Positions 14,667-21,312 of a DNA stretch of 38,783 nt are shown here, piece by piece. The notes below the pieces were generated by a model. The model made no database searches and was not told the DNA's origin. It saw nothing but the letters and a program-made list of their open reading frames with translations. Within the stretch, counting starts at the first letter, position 1, and each line of letters starts with the position of its first letter. A program made the position numbers and the translations under genes. The stretch is from Blautia sp. (GTDB taxonomy: Bacteria; Bacillota; Clostridia; Lachnospirales; Lachnospiraceae), in assembly GCA_023667395.1 (NCBI GenBank), contig JAMPAC010000001.1, positions 769,287 through 808,069 on the forward strand. The letters run 5' to 3'.

Positions 14667-16340
14667 TTAGTCTTTCAGGTCATCCCCGTCAAATACCTCG
14701 GCGATGGGCGCCCCTGCGGGAACCATGGGGAATACCTTATCGTCCTCCGGGATCATGCATTCAATTAATACTGGCGCTTTCAGGTCGATTGCCTTTCTGA
14801 TGGCGGGTTCCATCTCCTCCTTCGTGGTCACGCGGATGGCGGCGCATCCCAGCGCCTCCGCCACCTTGCAGAAATCCACCTTGTCGTTTAACACTGTCTG
14901 GGAGTAGCGTTTCCCATAAAACAGAGTCTGCCACTGGCGCACCATGCCCAGCACATGATTGTTGATGACCACCTGGATGATGGGGATATTATATCTGCTG
15001 GCGGTGGCAAGTTCGTTCATGTTCATCCTGAAACAGCCATCCCCCGCAATGTTGATGCAGAGTTTGTCCGGCTGCCCCACCTGCGCGCCGATGCAGGCTC
15101 CAAGGCCATATCCCATGGTACCCAGACCCCCGGAGGAAAGGAATGTGCGGGGCTTCGTATAGTGGTAATACTGCGCCGCCCACATCTGATGCTGTCCCAC
15201 ATCCGTGGTGATCAGGGCGTTGCCTTTGGTCACTTTGTCAATGGTCTCGATCACATAAGGACAGGAAAGCTGCGCATCGTCGTATTTCAGAGGGAATTTT
15301 GCCTTTAAATCTTTTACCTTCTGCATCCACTCGCTGTGATCCTGCTGTTCCAGGCTTCCGTTCAAGGTCTGCAGGATCAGCTTCAGGTCGCCGATCAGGC
15401 TGGCGTCCACACGGATGTTTTTATTGATTTCCGCCGGGTCGATGTCAATGTGTACGATCTTCGCTCCCTCCGCGAACTTCTTCGGATTGCCGATCACGCG
15501 GTCGGAAAACCTCGCGCCCAATGCAATCAAAAGGTCGCATTCGCTGACGCCCAGGTTTGACGCCTTGGTGCCGTGCATACCGATCATTCCCGTATAACGG
15601 TCGCTGTTTCCGTCAAAGGCGCCCTTGCCCATAAGGGTATCGCACACGGGGGAATCGATCAACTCCGCAAATTTGGCCACCTCGTCATAAGCCTCCGACA
15701 GGATGGCGCCGCCGCCCAGATAGATAAAGGGCTTCTTCGCCTCTTTGATATAGGATTCCACTTTCGCAAACTCCTCTGAGGAGGAAAGGCTCACCCGCTC
15801 CGTTTTCTTCACTTCACAGGGGGTATATTCGCAGACCGCCGCCGTCACGTCCTTGGTGATGTCCACCAGCACCGGGCCGGGACGTCCCGTCCTTGCGATA
15901 TCAAAGGCCTTTCGCAGGATGCCCGCCAGTTCCTCCACATTTTTCACGATAAAACTGTGCTTGGTGATGGGCATGGTCACACCGGCGATGTCCACCTCCT
16001 GGAAGCTGTCTTTTCCCAGCATGGGCAGCGTCACATTGGCGGTGATGGCCACCATGGGAACGGAATCCATGTATGCGGTGGCGATGCCGGTCACCAGATT
16101 GGTGGCGCCGGGGCCGCTGGTAGCCATGCAGACACCCACTTTTCCGGTGGCGCGGGCATAACCGTCCGCCGCATGGGCCGCGCCCTGCTCATGGCTGGTC
16201 AGAATATGGCGTATCTCGCTGCTGTGCTTGTAAAGAGCGTCATAGATATTCAGGATGGCGCCGCCGGGATACCCGAAAATGGTGTCCACCCCCTGCTCCT
16301 TCAGACATTCCACAACAATTTCAGAACCGTTCAACTGCAT
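14667..16340 (-). CDS. ilvB: acetolactate synthase, large (catalytic) subunit
   Basis: Condenses pyruvate to acetolactate (valine/leucine branch) or with 2-oxobutyrate (isoleucine branch), using ThDP. At 557 residues it has normal length. Visible motifs: GYPGGAILNIYDAL near the N-terminus, the catalytic Glu region (SHEQGAAHAADGYARATG, about residue 50), FAD-type central domain, and the ThDP motif GDGCFRMNMNELATA (about 435-450) ending with NN. It sits between ilvD and the L,D-transpeptidase in the same operon. No small regulatory subunit (ilvN) is seen in the window, so it may be encoded elsewhere. Confidence 0.95.
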   Translation of the reverse strand: MQLNGSEIVVECLKEQGVDTIFGYPGGAILNIYDALYKHSSEIRHILTSHEQGAAHAADGYARATGKVGVCMATSGPGATNLVTGIATAYMDSVPMVAITANVTLPMLGKDSFQEVDIAGVTMPITKHSFIVKNVEELAGILRKAFDIARTGRPGPVLVDITKDVTAAVCEYTPCEVKKTERVSLSSSEEFAKVESYIKEAKKPFIYLGGGAILSEAYDEVAKFAELIDSPVCDTLMGKGAFDGNSDRYTGMIGMHGTKASNLGVSECDLLIALGARFSDRVIGNPKKFAEGAKIVHIDIDPAEINKNIRVDASLIGDLKLILQTLNGSLEQQDHSEWMQKVKDLKAKFPLKYDDAQLSCPYVIETIDKVTKGNALITTDVGQHQMWAAQYYHYTKPRTFLSSGGLGTMGYGLGACIGAQVGQPDKLCINIAGDGCFRMNMNELATASRYNIPIIQVVINNHVLGMVRQWQTLFYGKRYSQTVLNDKVDFCKVAEALGCAAIRVTTKEEMEPAIRKAIDLKAPVLIECMIPEDDKVFPMVPAGAPIAEVFDGDDLKD

Positions 16341-16354
16341 AGTAATATCCTCCC

Positions 16355-16393
16355 ATTCCAGTTCTATTCCAGTACCGTCTCTACACTTTCACT
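16355..16393 (-). repeat. intergenic repeat copy 3 (ilvD-ilvB gap)
   Basis: On the plus strand ATTCCAGTTCT then ATTCCAGTACCGTCTC then TACACTTTCACTTT. It matches the ends of the elements at 53-80 and 184-248 with a duplicated ATTCCAGT. It runs from the ilvD stop codon to the GGGAGG ribosome site of ilvB. Confidence 0.55.
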
Positions 16394-18056
16394 TTATTTC
16401 CAATATGGCGCCCCTGTTGCCGCTTGTGACCATCTTCTCGTATCTGGACAGATATCCGGTGGTCACCTTGGGCTCCCTGGGCTGCCAGTTCTTTGCCCGC
16501 TCTGCCAGTTCCTCGTCGGAGACCTTCACATTCAATGCAAGTTCCGGAATGTTGATGCTGATGATGTCCCCCTCTTCCACCAGGGCAATGGGGCCGCCCA
16601 CCGCCGCCTCCGGGGAAACATGGCCGATGGACGCGCCCCTGGACGCGCCGGAGAACCTTCCGTCAGTGATCAGCGCCACGCTGGAGCCAAGACCCATGCC
16701 CGCGATGGCGGAGGTGGGGTTGAGCATCTCGCGCATACCGGGGCCGCCCTTGGGGCCTTCATAGCGGATCACCACCACGTCTCCCGCCACGATCTTACCA
16801 CCCTTGATGGCCGCAATGGCATCCTCCTCACAGTCAAATACCCTGGCAGGGCCTTCATGCACCATCATCTCCTCCACCACTGCGGAACGTTTTACCACGG
16901 AACCGTCAGGGGCAAGGTTGCCTTTCAGCACGGCAAGGCCGCCTGTCTTGCTGTACGGGTTATCCACGGTGCGGATGACCTGGGGATTCCGGTTCACCGC
17001 ATTGGCGATATTCTCCCCGATGGTCTTGCCTGTGACTGTCATACAGTCTGTATGCAAAAGCCCGATGTCCGCCAGTTCCTTCATCACCGCGTACACGCCG
17101 CCCGCCTCGTTCAGGTCTTCCATGTAGGTAGGGCCTGCTGGCGCAAGATGGCACAGATTCGGGGTCTTCTCGCTGATAGGATTTGCAAAGCTGATATCAA
17201 AATCAAAGCCGACCTCATGGGCGATGGCAGGCAGATGGAGCATGGAGTTGGTGGAGCATCCCAATGCCATATCCACCGTCAGGGCATTCATGATCGCGTC
17301 CTTTGTGATAATGTCGCGGGCGCGGATATTCTGGCGCAGCAATTCCATGACCGCCATACCTGCGCGCTTTGCCAGCTTGATCCTCTCGGAATAGACCGCA
17401 GGGATCGTTCCGTTGCCCCGAAGTCCCATGCCCAGAGCCTCCGTCAGGCAGTTCATGGAGTTGGCGGTGTACATGCCGGAACAGGAACCGCAGGTGGGAC
17501 AGACCTTGTTCTCAAATTCCGTCACATCCTCCTCCGTCATTGTCCCCGCAGCGTAGGAGCCCACCGCCTCGAACATGGAGGAAAGGCTCCTCTTCTGTCC
17601 TTTCACATGGCCTGCCAGCATGGGGCCGCCGGATACGAACACGGTGGGAAGGTTCAGCCTCGCCGCCGCCATCAGAAGTCCCGGCACGTTCTTGTCGCAG
17701 TTGGGCACCATCACCAGGGCGTCAAACTGATGGGCGATGGCCATACACTCGGTGGAGTCCGCAATCAGGTCCCGGGTCACCAGGGAGTACTTCATGCCGA
17801 TATGACCCATGGCAATGCCGTCGCAGACCGCAATCGCGGGGAACACTACAGGCACGCCGCCTGCCTCCGCAACACCCAGCTTCACGGCGTCCACGATCTT
17901 GTCAATGTTCATATGGCCGGGCACGATCTCATTATAGGAACTGACGATACCCACCATGGGCTTCTTCATTTCCTCCGCCGTAAAACCCAGCGCGTTAAAA
18001 AGGCTCCTGGCCGGCGCCTGCTGCATACCGGCTCTTGCGTTATCGCTTGTCATCAT
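16389..18056 (-). CDS. ilvD: dihydroxy-acid dehydratase
   Basis: Dehydrates dihydroxy-isovalerate and its isoleucine-pathway analogue to the 2-oxo acids; an iron-sulfur enzyme. The 555-residue protein shows the Cys ligands in [18 protein letters not shown] (about residue 120) and [19 protein letters not shown] (about 190), the conserved [14 protein letters not shown] opening and a C-terminal [14 protein letters not shown]-like stretch (here [13 protein letters not shown]). Start ATG at 18056 with an AGGAGG site. It is the middle gene of leuB-ilvD-ilvB. Confidence 0.96.
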   Translation of the reverse strand: MMTSDNARAGMQQAPARSLFNALGFTAEEMKKPMVGIVSSYNEIVPGHMNIDKIVDAVKLGVAEAGGVPVVFPAIAVCDGIAMGHIGMKYSLVTRDLIADSTECMAIAHQFDALVMVPNCDKNVPGLLMAAARLNLPTVFVSGGPMLAGHVKGQKRSLSSMFEAVGSYAAGTMTEEDVTEFENKVCPTCGSCSGMYTANSMNCLTEALGMGLRGNGTIPAVYSERIKLAKRAGMAVMELLRQNIRARDIITKDAIMNALTVDMALGCSTNSMLHLPAIAHEVGFDFDISFANPISEKTPNLCHLAPAGPTYMEDLNEAGGVYAVMKELADIGLLHTDCMTVTGKTIGENIANAVNRNPQVIRTVDNPYSKTGGLAVLKGNLAPDGSVVKRSAVVEEMMVHEGPARVFDCEEDAIAAIKGGKIVAGDVVVIRYEGPKGGPGMREMLNPTSAIAGMGLGSSVALITDGRFSGASRGASIGHVSPEAAVGGPIALVEEGDIISINIPELALNVKVSDEELAERAKNWQPREPKVTTGYLSRYEKMVTSGNRGAILEIK

Positions 18057-18078
18057 AAAAATTATCCTCCTGTTTTTG

Positions 18079-18116
18079 ATTCCAGTTCCTGTTTACAGGA
18101 ACTTGTTCCGGTCTTA
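18079..18116 (-). repeat. intergenic repeat copy 4 (leuB-ilvD gap)
   Basis: On the plus strand ATTCCAGTTCC then a perfect 7-base hairpin GTTCCTG-TTTA-CAGGAAC (18085-18102) and CTTGTTCCGGTCTTA. The outer ends match copy 2 while the inner hairpin differs. It runs from the leuB TAA to just before the ilvD ribosome site. Confidence 0.6.
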
Positions 18117-19199
18117 TTTTATCCGCTCAGCCAACAGGTCGCCCATCCGGCTGCAGCCTACTTTTGTGCAGCCCTCAGACATAATGTCCACGGTGCGGAA
18201 GCCGTCCGCAAGCACCTGCTTTACCGCTTTCTCGATAGCGTCCGCCTCTTTGTCCAGGTCAAAGCTGTAGCGCAGCATCATGGCGGCACTCAAAACGGTG
18301 GCGATGGGATTTGCAATGTCCTGTCCCGCAATATCCGGCGCGGAACCGTGGCTGGGCTCATAGAGCCCGAATTTGCTGTCGTTTAAGCTTGCGCTTGCCA
18401 GCATACCGATGGAACCAGTGACCATGCTTGCCTCGTCCGACAAAATATCGCCGAACATATTTTCCGTGAGGATCACATCGAACTGCGCCGGATCCTTTAC
18501 CAGCTGCATGGCGCAGTTGTCCACCAGCATATGCTCCAGCGTCACTTCCGGGTAATCCTTTGCCACTTCCTCCACCACTTTCCTCCAGAGGCGGGAGGAA
18601 TCCAGCACATTCGCCTTGTCCACGCTGGTCACTTTCCTGCGGCGCTTCATGGCGATGTCAAAGCCCTTGATGGCAATGCGCTTGATCTCATTCTCATCAT
18701 ACGTCAGGGTATCGATGGCTTTCAGCACGCCGTTCTCCTCTATCGTCTTGCGCTCGCCAAAATAAAGTCCGCCGGTCAGTTCCCGCATGATCAGCATGTC
18801 AAATCCGGCCTTGCTGATCTCCTCCTTTAAAGGACAGGCCCCTGCCAGTTCGTCATATAATACCGCAGGACGCAGGTTTGCGAAAAGGTTCAGCGCCTTC
18901 CTGATGCCCAGCAGTCCCGCCTCGGGCCTTAAGTTGGGGGGCAGCTTATACCAGGGGGAAGTGGTGGTATTGCCGCCGATGGAACCCATCAGCACGGCGT
19001 CCGCCGCTTTCGCCTTTGCCACAGCCTCCTCCGTCAGGGGGACTCCGTGCACGTCAATGGACGCGCCGCCCATGAGGATGTCCTCGAATATCATCTTATG
19101 CCCGTAGAGTTCCGCTACCTTTTCCAGTACCTTTTTGGCCTCTCTCACAATTTCCGGCCCGATCCCGTCGCCGGGGATACATGTAATATGCAGTTCCAT
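18114..19199 (-). CDS. leuB: 3-isopropylmalate dehydrogenase
   Basis: Oxidatively decarboxylates 3-isopropylmalate in leucine synthesis with NAD. With the start at 19199 ([18 protein letters not shown]) it has 361 residues, the normal length; the open frame extends 24 codons further but without family similarity. Visible: the GDGIGPEIV opening, the substrate-binding Arg residues in [10 protein letters not shown] and [11 protein letters not shown], catalytic Lys region, the metal-binding Asp residues, and the nucleotide-binding [15 protein letters not shown] (about 280-294). First gene of the operon with ilvD and ilvB. leuA and leuCD are not in the window. Confidence 0.95.
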   Translation of the reverse strand: MELHITCIPGDGIGPEIVREAKKVLEKVAELYGHKMIFEDILMGGASIDVHGVPLTEEAVAKAKAADAVLMGSIGGNTTTSPWYKLPPNLRPEAGLLGIRKALNLFANLRPAVLYDELAGACPLKEEISKAGFDMLIMRELTGGLYFGERKTIEENGVLKAIDTLTYDENEIKRIAIKGFDIAMKRRRKVTSVDKANVLDSSRLWRKVVEEVAKDYPEVTLEHMLVDNCAMQLVKDPAQFDVILTENMFGDILSDEASMVTGSIGMLASASLNDSKFGLYEPSHGSAPDIAGQDIANPIATVLSAAMMLRYSFDLDKEADAIEKAVKQVLADGFRTVDIMSEGCTKVGCSRMGDLLAERIK

Positions 19200-19279
19200 T
19201 TTCTCCATCCTTTCCAGTCGTATGATCCGCATGATTCCTGTTTCTGCTTTTTCTTCCATATAAGGCATCATTTCATCTA

Positions 19280-19308
19280 ATCATACCTTAAACAGGGGGA
19301 AATTTCAA
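19280..19308 (-). promoter_or_regulatory. leuB-ilvD-ilvB promoter
   Basis: On the minus strand TTGAAA (19308-19303) and TATGAT (19285-19280), 17-base spacer. Transcription would start near 19273, giving a leader of only about 75 bases, too short for a standard T-box. Confidence 0.7.
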
Positions 19309-19476
19309 CTGGATTATGTATCTTGTTATACCAGCAAAAGTCGCTTTTATTATGATTTCAATTTATTCCAAAACCACTCCAGCAGAATCTTTGACTTACT
19401 ATCCCTTGATAAGCAGATAATATAGCAAGCAAAGCAGGAACAATTTGTAGCAGTTCAGTATTCAATTAAAAACCTC

Positions 19477-19505
19477 TTGCACCATGCCGCCAGATATGCT
19501 ATATT
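19477..19505 (+). promoter_or_regulatory. promoter of antisense RNA, type I locus 3
   Basis: TTGCAC (19477-19482) and TATATT (19500-19505) with a 17-base spacer, the same hexamers as the locus 1 antisense promoter. Confidence 0.8.
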
Positions 19506-19560
19506 AAACACAGAAAGAGGGAAAGCCATAGAAGCGGCTACTCCCATTATTAACTACTTA

Positions 19561-19573
19561 AACCCTCCGAAAA
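19561..19573. repeat. direct repeat unit a, type I locus 3 (partner at 19740-19752)
   Basis: AACCCTCCGAAAA occurs at 19561-19573 (inside the antisense RNA) and identically at 19740-19752 (complement of the toxin mRNA leader). Such repeats let the antisense RNA pair with the toxin 5' region. Confidence 0.8.
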
Positions 19574-19578
19574 GGGTC

Positions 19579-19618
19579 AGCCGTCACTAGTGCGAATAGT
19601 GGCGGCTATTTCTTTTTT
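19579..19618 (+). terminator. terminator of the locus 3 antisense RNA
   Basis: AGCCGTCACTA (19579-19589) pairs with TAGTGGCGGCT (19597-19607) with one wobble, followed by ATTTCTTTTTT. The right arm overlaps the toxin stop codon. Confidence 0.85.
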
Positions 19619-19701
19619 CCCTTGTAAATCTGATAGATCAAATTGGCAAGGGCAACAACGAGTATCCCTACTTGGATCAAATCCGCATATGTAACATACA
19701 T
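19606..19701 (-). CDS. holin-like type I toxin, locus 3
   Basis: A 31-residue peptide, MYVTYADLIQVGILVVALAN then LIYQIYKGKKK: a single membrane helix with a basic tail, a classic sequence of the putative holin-like toxin family. The ATG at 19701 follows an AAAGGAGGGTGATGCA ribosome site; the frame is open further upstream but those codons lack support. mRNA is expected from 19801-19829, with a leader of about 90 bases that contains the complement of the antisense repeat. It sits directly downstream of the HerA-nuclease operon. Confidence 0.85.
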   Translation of the reverse strand: MYVTYADLIQVGILVVALANLIYQIYKGKKK

Positions 19702-19800
19702 TGCATCACCCTCCTTTCTTTCGTCTGGAGGGCTGCTTGAACCCTCCGAAAAATAAGAGGGGGATAACGCCGCCTTGGCTCCATGGTTTCCCATACCGAC

Positions 19801-19829
19801 AATATATCACATTTCTGCCCATGTGGCAA
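19801..19829 (-). promoter_or_regulatory. promoter of toxin mRNA, type I locus 3
   Basis: On the minus strand TTGCCA (19829-19824) and TATATT (19806-19801), 17-base spacer. Confidence 0.7.
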
Positions 19830-19960
19830 GATTTGCAAAGCGAAATCCTGCACACGATAATAGGCAGTCCCACATTTATTTTGTATTAGTATATCCTGTC
19901 CTTACGGGGGACAATCAACCAAATCTTTCTGATCTTAAATTATCCCACTACTATAGATGT

Positions 19961-20347
19961 TTAAAGTAAAACAATATTCTTTCCTGTTTCAAATGCTTTT
20001 AAAATTTTTGACACACCATCACATGAAGCAATAAGATTTTTGACCTCGTTCGCCTGTTCCCCACATGTAATGACCCCGGTCCCGAGATTCTTTCCCAGTT
20101 TGGGATTATTGTGAATCAAACTGAATATTTTTTCCTCTTCATCTTCATTCAATTCATCAAAATAATCACACCATTCCTGCGCACGGGATTCCACAAACAA
20201 TTCTATCGTCCCTAATGCCTCCATTACACGATCAGGAATATCAGTTATTGTCCTTGAAAAATGCACCCCTGCGCACTCAGCATTCAATTTGAAAAGCTGC
20301 CTCAGTTGTTCCGCTTCCGATTTGTTTTCCGTTATATAAATCTTCAT
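19961..20347 (-). CDS. 128-residue protein, last gene of the HerA-nuclease operon
   Basis: A soluble, acidic, alpha/beta-looking protein. It opens with MKIYITENKSEAEQLRQLF and ends with a segment LIASCDGVSKILKAFETGKN. I recognise no family. Its ATG overlaps the stop of the nuclease gene (ATGA), and a GAAGGAGG site inside that gene precedes it, so the two are translationally coupled and probably made in similar amounts. Small acidic partners placed directly after a nuclease are often inhibitors (immunity proteins), which is my leading guess, but a structural or regulatory subunit is equally possible. Base composition is AT-richer than the housekeeping genes. Confidence 0.75.
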   Translation of the reverse strand: MKIYITENKSEAEQLRQLFKLNAECAGVHFSRTITDIPDRVMEALGTIELFVESRAQEWCDYFDELNEDEEEKIFSLIHNNPKLGKNLGTGVITCGEQANEVKNLIASCDGVSKILKAFETGKNIVLL

Positions 20348-21312
20348 TTTCCAAAGACCTCCTTCATTGTGCTTTCAACCTGTTTTACACTGACATCGGA
20401 AATGACAAGCTTTGTGTTGTATTTATTGCAAACTCCTTCAGCCAAACCCGGCTGGGTATCTTTCATATCGGAAGTGGTCAATAACACGCTCTTACCTTCA
20501 TGACCCGATAATTGGTTCGGAATATCATTTTGATTTTTAAGTTCACCATTCAAATAATCCTTTATTCCACACTTACATTCAACAAACAGGCTCTCACCCG
20601 GCTGAATTACTGTCCCCAGCACTTCAATTGGCTTGTCCGCGTTATTATGCGCAATAACATCAGGTCTTGTTTTCCCACTTTCGCCATCAATGTTTCTTTG
20701 TGTACTCTCCACGTCAAGGCCAGCGTCAGTCAATGCATCCTTTGTTGCAATTTCCAGAATCTGGCCTTTTGCCGAATCCATCTTTCTCTTTGCGCTATTC
20801 TTTTCAAGTACAGACGCTTCCGGGTTATTCAGTGTATCCATTGCATCACTCACGCGATCCCATAATTCACTTTTTTCAGGATGCTTTTCCTTGAGACCCT
20901 TTAATCCATCTTTAGTACTGATTTCTTTCTCAATCTGTTCAAGAGCCGAATCCGGTTTTTCAATCTTTTCCACATCGACTTCCTGATCAACAGGCAATTC
21001 GACCCTTTTATCAGGATCAAAAACTTTCTCCTGGTCTTGTTCGCGAACCAGTGGATTTTCAGGCACATCCGCCACTTTTGTATTCTCGGGATCATCCTTT
21101 TCCGTTTTTTCTTTTACACGCTCCCCTATCTCTTTAGGCAGCTTTTCAGACTCCAGAGACCCTCCTATCTCTTTCGGAAGCTTCTCCGTTTCTTTTTCCA
21201 GCGACTCTCCTATCTCTTTCGGAAGTTTCTCCGTTTCTTTCCTCATGACTGCGCCAGTTACTTCCACAGACCTGGCGCTCATTTCCCTTTCCATTGCAAA
21301 TGTTTCAATCAA
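20344..21312 (-). CDS. PD-(D/E)XK nuclease-like protein with N-terminal EKLPKEIG repeats
   Basis: A 322-residue protein in two parts. Residues 1-130 are charged and low-complexity, with EKLPKEIG three times (28-35, 43-50, 56-63), probably an extended or coiled linker. Residues 180-310 fit a restriction-endonuclease-like fold: helix Glu E187 in KGQILEIATKDALTDAG, D218 in TRPDVIA, then E245-x-K247 in LFVECKCG, the usual E...PD...ExK order. The best start is a TTG at 21312, overlapping the HerA stop and preceded by an AGGGGG site; an ATG six codons in is possible. It is coupled both to the ATPase upstream and the 128-residue protein downstream. It probably cleaves DNA, powered or fed by the ATPase, but substrate is unknown. 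Confidence 0.75.
   Translation of the reverse strand: MIETFAMEREMSARSVEVTGAVMRKETEKLPKEIGESLEKETEKLPKEIGGSLESEKLPKEIGERVKEKTEKDDPENTKVADVPENPLVREQDQEKVFDPDKRVELPVDQEVDVEKIEKPDSALEQIEKEISTKDGLKGLKEKHPEKSELWDRVSDAMDTLNNPEASVLEKNSAKRKMDSAKGQILEIATKDALTDAGLDVESTQRNIDGESGKTRPDVIAHNNADKPIEVLGTVIQPGESLFVECKCGIKDYLNGELKNQNDIPNQLSGHEGKSVLLTTSDMKDTQPGLAEGVCNKYNTKLVISDVSVKQVESTMKEVFGK

Larger units (their letters stand above)
19512..19618 (+). ncRNA. predicted antisense antitoxin RNA, type I locus 3
   Basis: Predicted transcript of about 105 bases from the promoter at 19477-19505 to a strong terminator. It carries AACCCTCCGAAAA at 19561-19573, repeated exactly at 19740-19752 in the region transcribed as the toxin mRNA leader, so the RNA can pair with that leader. 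The short AAGAGGG at 19515-19521 is likewise repeated at 19755-19761. The 3' end overlaps the toxin stop codon. This is the layout of Fst/RNAII systems. Confidence 0.75.

Noticed and set aside
15957-18386. An 809-codon open frame on the plus strand opposite ilvB, ilvD and leuB
   Set aside because: It is antisense to three well-supported enzyme genes, spans their gaps, is rich in His/Gly/Arg typical of mirror frames and has no ribosome site.
19200-19480. T-box riboswitch upstream of leuB
   Set aside because: No specifier-type stems, no GGTGG box and no terminator; the promoter sits only about 75 bases from the mapped start of translation.
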